The notes under the pieces were generated by a model that was not told where the DNA came from, searched no databases, and saw nothing but the letters and a program-made list of their open reading frames with translations. Shown piece after piece: positions 25,417-32,941 of a stretch of DNA of 32,941 bases. The DNA is from Aporhodopirellula sallentina SM41 (lineage in GTDB: Bacteria; Planctomycetota; Planctomycetia; Pirellulales; Pirellulaceae), in NCBI RefSeq assembly GCF_000346505.1, contig NZ_ANOH01000118.1, positions 1 through 32,941 on the forward strand, in the 5' to 3' direction. Position 1 is the first letter of the stretch, and each line of letters starts with the position of its first letter. Made by a program: the position numbers and the translations under genes.

Positions 25417-27417
25417 ATGGCGGACGGCCCCCCGAATGCATCCACGTTGGATCCGCGATGGGAAACCGCCGAGAAAATCCTGCGGGATCGATTCGGCCAT
25501 GAAGGGCTGCTGCCGGCCCAACGGAAAGTCATCGAGCGGGTGCTTCGCGGCGACAACGTCCTCGCCGTCCTGCCGACTGGGCACGGCAAGAGCCTCTGCT
25601 ACCAACTGCCCAGCCAACTGCTGCCGGGGCTGACCGTGGTCGTGTCGCCGTTGGTGTCATTGATGAGAGACCAGTGCGAGTCGCTCGCCAAGAAATCCAT
25701 CCCCGCGGTCCGGATCGACCAATCGGTCTCGCACGAGGAGTTTCGCGGCGACTGGCAAGCGGTCCGATCGGGCAACGCCAAGTTGCTGTATCTCGCCCCG
25801 GAGCGATTCTTCAACGAGCGATTCGCTGCGCAGCTCGGCGACGTTCCCATCTCGCTGCTCGCGATCGACGAAGCCCACTGCATGAGCCAATGGGGGCACC
25901 ATTTTCGTCCTGACTATTTGCGGCTGCCTGAACTCGTGGACCGCTTTCGAATCGGGCAAACCTTGGCCCTGACCGCTACCGCCACGCCCGCGGTCGTCAA
26001 AGATATCCGAGGTGCGTTCGCGATCGAATCGAAGAACACCGTCCGCATGTCGACGCACCGGGCGAACCTGAGGCTGCATTGCACGCCGACTCCATCCGAT
26101 CGACGTGACGAGGTTTTGATCGATCGACTCGAGGGGCTGCCGCGCAAGCCCGCCGGTCGTCCCAATGCTCGACCGTCACGCGGCAAACAGCGGACATCGA
26201 CGCTGATCTATGTCACCCGCCGGAGCACGGCCGAACAACTCGCCGAGACACTTCGCGACGCCGGCTTCGCACCGCTGGTCTATCACGCCGGGTTGTCCGC
26301 CGACGAGCGAGAAACCGTACAGCGAGAATTCATCGACTCCGACAGAGCGTTGCTGATCGGCACGATCGCATTCGGCATGGGCGTCGACAAACCGGACATC
26401 CGGCGAGTGATCCACTACAACCCGTCGCAATCCATGGAAGCCTACAGCCAAGAAATCGGCCGCGGCGGACGTGACGGAAAACCCGCCGAGTGCGAAACTC
26501 TGCTGGTCGCTGACGACCAAACGGCGCTCAAAAATCTCGCCGCCGGGGACCTGCCCAGCGACGCGGCACTGGCTCGGCTGATCGAGCGATTGATCGGCCA
26601 GCCCCAGCGGTTTCATCTCGCCCTCGGCAAACTCGCCTGGGAAGTCAACCTGTCGACGCCCGCCGTCGCCACGATGATGATCCGGCTGCAATCGCTTGGC
26701 TACGTTCGATGCCTGCCGATGCGATACGACACCTATCGGATCACGCCGACGTTCACCAACGAACGAATCATCGACGAAAGCCTCGCCGCCCACCGCGCGG
26801 CCACTCGGGCCATCCTGGCGTCGCTGGCCAAGGGTCGTCGGGGTTTTCGTGTGAACCTGATCGTGGCCTGTGAACAGCACGGTATCGGCCGAGATCAACT
26901 CCTCGCGGCGATCGAACAGAACGCGATCGCGGGATTGTGGAACGTCGACAGCACCGATTCGATGCACGGCTACGAATGGATCAAACCGATCAAACGTCCA
27001 AAATCCGTACTGCAAACGTTGCGACGACACGCCTACGAGCAATTCGAGCAGAATGTCAGCCGGGTCAACCAACTGATGCAATTTTTTGAGTGCGAGCGGT
27101 GTCTACCCATCCAATTGGCCGAACATTTTGGACATCGGCGGTCTCGTTCATGTGGCCGGTGCACGGTTTGTCTCGGGGGCGGCCCGTTTTCCGAAGGGAG
27201 CGTTCGCGGTGAATCGATCGGCAACTCCGCCTTGGGGGTGCTCGAAACCGCGATTCGACAATATCCTGACCTCTTTTCAGACCCTGTGGATCAAGCCAAA
27301 TTCCTGTGCGGACTGAGCACGCCGTATTTTCGGCGTCACCGACTCTCTCGTGACCCAGGGTACGGTGTCTGCGAGGACGTCCCGTTTCAAACGGTGCTGG
27401 CCGCATTAAGCCAATAA
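25417..27417 (+). CDS. recQ: RecQ-family ATP-dependent DNA helicase
   Basis: This is a 3'-5' superfamily 2 helicase acting in recombination and repair. Starting at ATG 25417 gives 666 aa; in-frame GTGs at 25387, 25360 and 25354 are alternatives. Helicase motifs are complete: Q-motif region LLPAQRKVIERV, Walker A LPTGHGKS (K58), SPLVSLMRDQ, DEAHCMSQWG (151-160), ALTATATP, YHAGLSADER, IGTIAFGMGVDKPDIRRVIH and QEIGRGGRDG. A RecQ zinc-binding site follows near residue 560 (CERC ... CGRCTVC). No HRDC domain is visible after it; instead there are about 70 residues ending VPFQTVLAALSQ. The usual HDFRPxY signature reads HHFRPDY. About 30 nt separate it from hisH, which may be co-transcribed. Confidence 0.95.
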   Translation: MADGPPNASTLDPRWETAEKILRDRFGHEGLLPAQRKVIERVLRGDNVLAVLPTGHGKSLCYQLPSQLLPGLTVVVSPLVSLMRDQCESLAKKSIPAVRIDQSVSHEEFRGDWQAVRSGNAKLLYLAPERFFNERFAAQLGDVPISLLAIDEAHCMSQWGHHFRPDYLRLPELVDRFRIGQTLALTATATPAVVKDIRGAFAIESKNTVRMSTHRANLRLHCTPTPSDRRDEVLIDRLEGLPRKPAGRPNARPSRGKQRTSTLIYVTRRSTAEQLAETLRDAGFAPLVYHAGLSADERETVQREFIDSDRALLIGTIAFGMGVDKPDIRRVIHYNPSQSMEAYSQEIGRGGRDGKPAECETLLVADDQTALKNLAAGDLPSDAALARLIERLIGQPQRFHLALGKLAWEVNLSTPAVATMMIRLQSLGYVRCLPMRYDTYRITPTFTNERIIDESLAAHRAATRAILASLAKGRRGFRVNLIVACEQHGIGRDQLLAAIEQNAIAGLWNVDSTDSMHGYEWIKPIKRPKSVLQTLRRHAYEQFEQNVSRVNQLMQFFECERCLPIQLAEHFGHRRSRSCGRCTVCLGGGPFSEGSVRGESIGNSALGVLETAIRQYPDLFSDPVDQAKFLCGLSTPYFRRHRLSRDPGYGVCEDVPFQTVLAALSQ

Positions 27418-27449
27418 AATTCAGACCATTTCGAAAGTTAAACACAACG

Positions 27450-28082
27450 ATGATCACCATTGTCGACTACCAAATGGGAAACCTGCGGAGCGTTCAGAAA
27501 GCAGTCGAGCGATCCGGCGTGGAGGCGGTCATTACCAGCGACGCGTCGGAAATCGCGTCGGCCGAAAAATTGATCCTCCCGGGAGTGGGCGCGTTCGGAG
27601 ATGCGATTTCGGAAATCCGCAACCGAGACCTGGAATCACCCATCAAGGACTACCTCGCCGCCGACAAACCGTTCCTGGGCATCTGCCTCGGTTTGCAAAT
27701 GCTCTTCGAACAAGGTTTCGAGCACGGAACTCACGAAGGCCTCGGCGTCATCGAGGGTGACGTGACGAAGTTCTCGTTGCCGTTGGAGTACAAGGTGCCA
27801 CACATGGGTTGGAATACCGTCGACATCGGACCGGCGGGTGAAGACCTCGGAATTGCACCCCAAACACACTTCTATTTCGTACACTCCTACTATGTCCGCC
27901 CGACGGACCCGAGCGTTGTCGCGTTGACGTGCGACTACGGGGGTTCGTTCTGTGCCGCGGTCCGACGCGGCAACCTTTTCGCGACTCAGTTCCACCCCGA
28001 GAAAAGTCAGCAAGCCGGATTGCAACTCGTCGAGCGGTTTGCCCGCGGAACGTTGATGCCCAATACCCTTTCGAACTCATAA
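27450..28082 (+). CDS. hisH: Imidazole glycerol phosphate synthase, glutamine amidotransferase subunit
   Basis: HisH releases ammonia from glutamine and passes it to HisF to make imidazole glycerol phosphate and AICAR in histidine synthesis. From ATG 27450 it has 210 aa, the usual size. The N-terminus IVDYQMGNLRSVQKA and the class I amidotransferase triad are intact: C79 in GICLGLQMLF, H182 and E184 in QFHPEKS. PHMGWNTV and FVHSYYV are further HisH signatures. HisF and other his genes are not in the window, so the pathway is dispersed, as usual in planctomycetes. It lies about 30 nt after recQ and 13 nt before a hypothetical gene. Confidence 0.97.
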   Translation: MITIVDYQMGNLRSVQKAVERSGVEAVITSDASEIASAEKLILPGVGAFGDAISEIRNRDLESPIKDYLAADKPFLGICLGLQMLFEQGFEHGTHEGLGVIEGDVTKFSLPLEYKVPHMGWNTVDIGPAGEDLGIAPQTHFYFVHSYYVRPTDPSVVALTCDYGGSFCAAVRRGNLFATQFHPEKSQQAGLQLVERFARGTLMPNTLSNS

Positions 28083-28095
28083 GCCCCAACGTCCC

Positions 28096-28716
28096 GTGAC
28101 CTCTGCATCTGAATCTTCGCGTTCCGCCACAACATCAATTCCTGTCCCTCATCGGCTAGCCCCTGATGCGGTCGGCCCTCGCGTCGAGTTCACGTGGCAG
28201 GGTGACCGGTACGCTCACGTGATTTCCGGTAGTGACGACGAGGCAGCATCGCGTTGGTGCAGTCACGAAGGAAGTCCCAACGAAGATTGGCCGTCCTCGG
28301 CGGCGATCCAACAACTATCCACCGAGGCCATCGAGGGTCGAGAAACGATTCTCGGAGTCGGCTGTTGCGGGACGACTCACTTCAGCGTCAGCGTTCAACA
28401 CGAAAAACTCGATGACGACTCGCTGGCACTCCGGTTCGATTGGGCAGCTCGGCTCTCCAAACCACTCCAGTCGAGCAAAGTTGATCCCGAAGGCGACAAC
28501 CCAACGGATGCGTTCCTGGGCAGCACGTATCAACCGAGACGCGATGACTCAACGTCCGCTAGTGACCTAAGAACGTTGGAATTCGAATCCCTCGGCGACG
28601 CGATGTTGGACAAACCCCCGTCCAATGACACGACACAAATCCGCCCCGGTCAGATCACCGGATCCCGAACGATTGTGTGGTCATACCGGGTTAGGTTGTA
28701 TCCGCCAATCGACTGA
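28096..28716 (+). CDS. Hypothetical protein downstream of hisH
   Basis: This is a 206-aa protein from GTG 28096, 13 nt after the hisH stop, so probably translated from the same message. The sequence has a beta-rich first half (VEFTWQGDRYAHVISG, ETILGVGCCGTTHFSVSV, LALRFDWAARLSK) and a polar, less ordered second half. There is no signal peptide, membrane helix or catalytic motif that I recognise; a CC pair is the only cysteine feature besides one WCSHEG. The spacing and the strand-rich start make it a credible gene, perhaps limited to planctomycetes. I give no function. Confidence 0.72.
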   Translation: MTSASESSRSATTSIPVPHRLAPDAVGPRVEFTWQGDRYAHVISGSDDEAASRWCSHEGSPNEDWPSSAAIQQLSTEAIEGRETILGVGCCGTTHFSVSVQHEKLDDDSLALRFDWAARLSKPLQSSKVDPEGDNPTDAFLGSTYQPRRDDSTSASDLRTLEFESLGDAMLDKPPSNDTTQIRPGQITGSRTIVWSYRVRLYPPID

Positions 28717-28824
28717 CGATTTGAATTATTAATGCAAACCGATTGGCGCCCCTTTTCCGGGACAAGATGCCCGTATGCCGAGCAAAACGAAGTTCCCGCG
28801 TCTCACGCTACCAACTACAAACCC

Positions 28825-28920
28825 ATGAGCCGAAGTGCGTGAGCACTCGGGTGTTGGGCAGGTTGGTTTCGCGTGCTCTTTCGACGTTTCCACCCGAGGC
28901 CCTACGGCCATTCGGCTCAC
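28825..28920 (+). repeat. 96-bp nested-hairpin repeat, copy 3
   Basis: The outer stem is TGAGCCGAA with TTCGGCTCA and the inner stem CTCGGGTG with CACCCGAG, both perfect. The middle stem has lost pairing (CCTACG instead of CTCACG). Some 4.7 kb away from copy 2, in the same orientation, between convergent genes. Confidence 0.85.
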
Positions 28921-28974
28921 GGGTGCGTGCCGAATCTCGTTACCAATCCAAACTCGCTAGCGACTCCAACGTAG

Positions 28975-29002
28975 GCCGGACCAAGCGAAGCGAAGTTCCG
29001 GC
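28975..29002. repeat. Short inverted repeat with GCCGGA arms
   Basis: GCCGGA and TCCGGC form a 6-bp stem around a purine-rich loop (CCAAGCGAAGCGAAGT). It ends 31 nt past the kinase stop codon on the minus strand. One copy only in this window. Confidence 0.35.
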
Positions 29003-29033
29003 ATTCACCACCGCCGGTTAGGCGATGCCCACA

Positions 29034-31536
29034 CTAAGGATCGATCGCGTTGAAATATCTTCGGGCCGCGTCATGGAACGCCAGCCCCTGCCATTCGGCC
29101 GCCCGTCCCTTGGGAATCAGACCGACGAGAGTCGGCTCACGATAAAGCGCTTCCAGAGCCGCAACGACGAGTGCGTCGGAGGCATCCCGCCGGCACACTA
29201 AAAATGCGGTTGTCCCCAATGTCTCGATCAGCGAAGACTCTTCCGTCACGCCGGACGTCTCAGGCGTCGGGTAGTCCGTTCGCTCCAACGTCATCGGCCG
29301 CAGCGTCGGATGCTGCAGCGCGATCGAAACACTGCCGGTCAACGAGATCAGTTCCCAACTGCCTCGTGCCAGCAGACCTCGCACCAACTCGCTGCCGGGG
29401 CCGATGCAAATGATGGCGACCGATGGCAGCCCGTCATCTTCCTGATAAGTGACCGATGCGTCGTTGAGCGTTGGCCACTGCGTCACGACACGAGGGCAGG
29501 TGGCTTCGTCTAACTTCAGTGAATCCAAAATCAGCTCGGCTGCCCTTCGCGATCCGCTTCCCTCCGGGCCGACCGCAATCGGTTCTCCGACGAGATCCGC
29601 GATTGACTGCACCGGACCTCCTCGCCGGACCAAGACATGCACCGCTTCGTAAAACAACGGAGCCACCACCGCGAGCTGGTCTCCGCCGATCGCCGACGCC
29701 TGCATCGGTCCGAGTTGAACCTCGCCGGAGAGCAAACGCGTGCGGTTGTCCATCGTCCCCGACGTTGGCACCACTTCACACACCGCTCCCGTCGATTCGC
29801 CGATCGCATCCGCCAAATGCTGCGACGCGGTTGTGTACAACCCTCCGACGAGCCCACCCGCCAATCGAACCTGTTGCGGCATCGCGGCGATACGATGCCG
29901 ATGCCACCAATTCCCGAGCAGGAACATCAGCGGCAAAACGATGGCCAACGCCACCAAACTCGTCTGCAACCTCCGTTGCCCCAAAGGAGCGTCGGTCGAA
30001 GGATGCCCGGTTAACGCGGCAACGACGGGAACCTGCCGGACCCACTGAACGAGTTTGCCGAACCGACCCTTGGACCGGGCCGCGATGGAATGTCCTGCGA
30101 GATAGCTATCGAGATCGTCGGCGAGTTTACCGGCGCTGGCATACCGCTGCTCCGGTTGTTTTTCCAAACACTTTTCAACAATTGCTTCGAGGTCCGCATC
30201 CACATGTGGGCATATCGAACGCAGCGGCGGTGCGGGATGATGGGCGACCCGCATCAGTGTTTGCATGATGTTGTCGCCGACCAACGGTGGTCGTCCGGCG
30301 ATCGCCGCAAAGAGAATCCCGCCGAGCGAATAAATGTCGCTTTGGTGGGTCGCACCGTCACTGTTGCCCACCGCTTGCTCGGGCGCCATGTAATGCGGCG
30401 TGCCGACGGCCGCGCCGCTGCCGGTCAGACTGCTGTCCGCGTCGACATGTTTGGCCAGACCAAAATCGGTCACGTGGATCTGGCCGTTCTGGCCGATCAT
30501 CACGTTGCCCGGTTTAAGATCACGGTGCAACACACCTCGGCTGTGTGCGTGTTCGATCGCCCGGGCCACATCGCGAACAATCTCAGCAGCCCGTCGCGGT
30601 GGCAACGGTCCTTTCTTCAAAACACGTTGCAGGTCTTTCCCCTCGATGTACTGCATCGAAAAGAAGTGGTGACCGGCCCGGCGTCCGAACTGGTGCACGG
30701 CCACAATGTTCGGGTGACGCAGACGAGCGGCGGCTTTGGCTTCGGTGTAAAACCGTCGCACTTCCTCTTTGCCGGCCAACATCCCGCTGCGGATCATTTT
30801 CACGGCAACCAACCGATCCAAGTCGCGCTGTTTGGCGAGATAAACGACCCCCATCCCGCCAACGCCGAGCACCTTCAGCAGCGTGTAATCTTCCATCTCG
30901 AATGGCAACGACGGACCATCTTGTCCACGCGGTCGGTTCGCGACGGGCAAGGTGGCGTGCGGATCGAGCCCTGAAAAGTCTCCGGTCGTTTCCCCCGGTC
31001 CGAGCTCGTCCATACCGAGCGTTTCGCCATCCACCTTTCCACGCGAAATTTTGATCTCGTGCGGCCAGTTGGCTTGGATCGGAGGCACGTTGTCGATCGA
31101 TGCGAAATCGAGATAACTGCTCGCAGTCTCCCCACCGTTGTCGGTGGACTTATCGCCTGCCGACTCGTTCTCAGCCGATTTGCTGCCGGCTGCGTTTGGC
31201 TTTCGCTCGCCTTGTTCTCGCTCGCTTTGTTTTTTCTTCGCCTTGCTCTCTCTCGCCGTGTTTGCGTTCGCCGAATTCCGGCTCGTCTGGATCTTGCTTC
31301 GCCGCATTCGCCGCACCGAGTTGATCGCCGGTGTGCGTGTACTGGCCGATCAGATCCGCCGCATCCATGAGTTCACGAAGCTGCGCGGAGAGATGCGGGA
31401 ACCGGCTGAGGAATTCCTCTCGTGAATCAATCTCACCGCTGTCACACGCCTTCAGGTACAACGCGAACGCTTCGTCGACCTGCGACTCCTCATCGTTCAA
31501 CGGCGGCACCACATCGTCGGACGGTCGATCGGTCAT
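29034..31536 (-). pseudogene. Ser/Thr protein kinase fused to a TAXI-type solute-binding domain, interrupted by an apparent frameshift
   Basis: The gene starts at ATG 31536, overlapping the sigma-factor stop in ATGA. The first frame (to a stop at 31171) holds the usual kinase N-terminal helical segment (EAFALYLKACDSGEIDSREE...LRELMDAADL). The kinase proper is in another frame, open from GTG 31316 to 29034. Dropping one A from the A6 run at 31230-31235 joins them into 833 aa. In that numbering: GVGGMGVV loop, K246, HRDLKPGN with D339, TDFG, a membrane helix near 517-537, then a domain (LAGGLVGGLYTTASQHLADA...) that matches TAXI-type TRAP solute receptors. The kinase motifs are intact, so the external receptor probably senses a small molecule. 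If the frameshift is real, an internal start could still yield the kinase part; it may also be an assembly error. Confidence 0.75.
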
Positions 31537-32204
31537 GTCGCCCACCATGGACTGCTATCGGTGTCGAGCAGCGTACGCATTTTTTTTAATCCACGTTTGA
31601 GCAACCCGGCGACCGCGGTTTCGCTCTTGCCCATCCGCTCGACAATTTCCTTCAACGGCAATCCTTCCATGTAACGCAGTCGAATCGCCTCGGCTTGGTT
31701 TTCGGGCAGTTGATGCAGCGCCTCCATCATCGCAACGACGGCTTCCTCTCGAACGGCCACACCGCTGGGACTGGTGATGCCACCGGGAAGCTGAGCGATC
31801 CAATTTTCGCGAGACCCGGATTCGCCGTTCGCCGCCGCGTGGACCTCTTTCTTGGTACTGCGTTTCTGCGTCATCACGTGATGCGAAAGCGCTGACGCGA
31901 CGTTGTTCTTCAACATCCCGCGCAGCCATCCGGCAAACTCCGCCGGGGTTTCGCCGCGAAAGGCGCCGAGGTCGCGTTTGGCTTCCAGGAACGTGACCTG
32001 CACGATATCCGCCGGGTCAATGCGTCGTCGCAACTGATCGGACAGATACCGATGAGATAGCATCAGCAGATACCCACGATACCGTGACAAGAGCATGCCC
32101 AGTGCTTCGTTGTTTCCCCCCTTGGACGCGACCACTAAGGCGGTCGTTGAAGAGGCATCCACAAACGAATCCACGTCTGACGGCTCGCGAGTATCACGGT
32201 TCAC
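31533..32204 (-). CDS. ECF-type RNA polymerase sigma factor
   Basis: This is a 223-aa protein from GTG 32204 (no convincing ribosome site). Sigma-2 runs from about 30 to 100 (ALGMLLSRYRGYLLMLSHRY, RRRIDPADIVQVTFLEAKRD, FAGWLRGMLKNNVASALSHH). Sigma-4 is at about 160-215 (MMEALHQLPENQAEAIRLRY, then LPLKEIVERMGKSETAVAGL), with a helix-turn-helix for the -35 element. It is a different subgroup from the sigma factor at 2742: the two share the fold but little sequence. The stop overlaps the downstream kinase ATG by 4 nt (ATGA), so the kinase is the likely partner and regulator. Confidence 0.92.
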   Translation of the reverse strand: MNRDTREPSDVDSFVDASSTTALVVASKGGNNEALGMLLSRYRGYLLMLSHRYLSDQLRRRIDPADIVQVTFLEAKRDLGAFRGETPAEFAGWLRGMLKNNVASALSHHVMTQKRSTKKEVHAAANGESGSRENWIAQLPGGITSPSGVAVREEAVVAMMEALHQLPENQAEAIRLRYMEGLPLKEIVERMGKSETAVAGLLKRGLKKMRTLLDTDSSPWWAT

Positions 32205-32265
32205 TGAAAGTGGCTCAACGATGGGTTACGTGGAATCAAAAGGGCATTTGTCGATCATGATCGAC

Positions 32266-32941
32266 TCACTCGGCAGGCGGTGATTCCTCGTCGGAAGGCG
32301 TCTCCGCTTCCGCAGGTGCCCCGCCTGATCTCTTGTTTGCTTCGATAAGAGCCGTTTCGAGATCGTTCACAATCTTTGGGTTGATGTGCTTGGACAGCAA
32401 CTCACGTGTCACGCTGAACATCTCATCCACCTTCCGTTGCTGGTTCGCGTTTCGACCGATCGCCTTGAGGAACAGAGTTTGTTTCTTCCCCATGTCATTG
32501 GCGATTTTTTCGTTGGACGGTTCGTTACGCAACATCTCGAGCAACTCGTCGGCTTCTTTCAGTTTACCTTCCTTGATCCGCATACTGATACGTGCTTTGA
32601 ACAATTCTCGCACGGCGACCAAATCAATGATGGCATTTTGAACACCACGGATATACGCTTCCGCCTGCAAACGCATATCGTCCCCGGCGAGGTCAGCAAC
32701 GGTCACCTCGTGATGCCCGGGCACCATCGGCAATCGAGCCAGCACGGCGCCACCGTTTTTGACATACAGCAGCCGCAGCGGCCGATCGATTTTACCGACC
32801 GTCAATCGCCCGTTCCAATCGGTTCGCCCGACAAACGTCATGCTCTTGCTGTCGAGTTCCTTGTCGTAGATCTCATAACCGATCAGCGGTTGATCCGGTC
32901 TCCCCTTCGCGTGCAGTCTCAGCATCGTGTCGTTGCGTTGA
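32266..32941 (-). CDS. Unrecognised protein, 5' end outside the window
   Basis: The frame is open to the right edge (225 codons plus stop visible). The ATG at 32925 is probably internal, since the upstream codons read QRNDT with no stop. The visible part starts with a beta-sandwich-like stretch (DQPLIGYEIYDKELDSKSMT, TDWNGRLTVGK, RPLRLLYVKNGGAVLARLPM) resembling an extracellular or carboxypeptidase-regulatory-like domain. A helical region of about 110 residues follows (LKEADELLEMLRNEPSNEKI, NQQRKVDEMF) and an acidic tail. No catalytic motif. It is 61 nt upstream of the sigma gene on the same strand and could be in its transcription unit. Confidence 0.7.
   Translation of the reverse strand, partial: QRNDTMLRLHAKGRPDQPLIGYEIYDKELDSKSMTFVGRTDWNGRLTVGKIDRPLRLLYVKNGGAVLARLPMVPGHHEVTVADLAGDDMRLQAEAYIRGVQNAIIDLVAVRELFKARISMRIKEGKLKEADELLEMLRNEPSNEKIANDMGKKQTLFLKAIGRNANQQRKVDEMFSVTRELLSKHINPKIVNDLETALIEANKRSGGAPAEAETPSDEESPPAE

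Larger units (their letters stand above)
28717..29033. other. Convergent intergenic region of 317 bp
   Basis: It lies between a plus-strand and a minus-strand gene end. It holds the third 96-bp repeat (28825-28920) and a smaller hairpin at 28975-29002. No ORF is supported. Confidence 0.6.

Noticed and set aside
26176-27081. Minus-strand 301-codon open frame opposite recQ
   Set aside because: It is the antisense shadow of recQ, whose helicase motifs are complete; long antisense frames are expected at this GC content.
29471-30974. Long plus-strand frames opposite the second kinase gene (265 and 294 codons)
   Set aside because: They are antisense to a clear kinase and receptor domain and have arginine/proline-rich shadow composition.
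31228-31238. Programmed -1 frameshift at the A6-C run
   Set aside because: A AAA AAC is present but not in the phase required for a -1 slip, and restoring the kinase frame needs the opposite shift.

Overview
The window looks like chromosomal DNA of a planctomycete, most likely a Rhodopirellula-like member of the Pirellulaceae. This is inferred from gene content: two ECF sigma factors each joined to a large membrane Ser/Thr kinase, SHD1-domain exported proteins, a YCF48/Asp-box propeller, zinc-ribbon membrane proteins, unclustered housekeeping genes (purM, hisH), many GTG starts and long intergenic stretches carrying structured repeats. I ran no database search.

Layout. 1-2608 (minus): the 5' part of a membrane-anchored VWA-domain protein and an exported SHD1/STN-like protein. 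2742-8253 (plus): an ECF sigma factor whose end overlaps the start of a 1621-aa kinase with WD40 repeats and C-terminal beta domains. 8254-9172: repeat-bearing spacer. 9173-10822 (plus): a secreted SUMF1-fold protein. 11204-13732 (plus): a membrane SHD1/WD40-like protein. 14070-17744 (minus): a lone 1224-aa protein that reads as PD-(D/E)xK nuclease, TPR array, GreA/B C-terminal-like domain and PIN domain, the best candidate for a conflict/defence system here. 18215-19057 (minus): a lipoprotein. 19342-23295 (minus): a run of small zinc-ribbon protein, rhomboid protease with a helical tail, a possible small ORF, YCF48-like propeller and zinc-ribbon/membrane protein. 23296-24152: spacer with two copies of a 96-bp hairpin repeat. 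24153-25214 (minus) purM, divergent from recQ (25417-27417, plus), followed by hisH and a hypothetical gene. 28717-29033: spacer with the third 96-bp repeat. 29034-32204 (minus): a second ECF/kinase pair, the kinase fused to a TAXI-type solute-binding domain and split by an apparent one-base frameshift. 32266-32941 (minus): a gene running off the right edge.

How the genes work together. In both ECF/kinase pairs the kinase start overlaps the sigma stop, so the two proteins are probably made together and the kinase, with an extracytoplasmic sensor portion, probably controls the sigma factor. The SHD1, VWA, SUMF1-like, lipoprotein and propeller proteins are likely cell-envelope components. By eye the right third (purM onward) is more GC-rich than the 9-19 kb part; I have not computed it. 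Two dispersed repeat families occupy the non-coding gaps: a 96-bp nested hairpin (three copies, all exactly 96 bp) and a roughly 51-bp element built on a GGTT(T/G)CATCGACC core. I saw no rRNA, tRNA, CRISPR array, insertion sequence or recognisable riboswitch.
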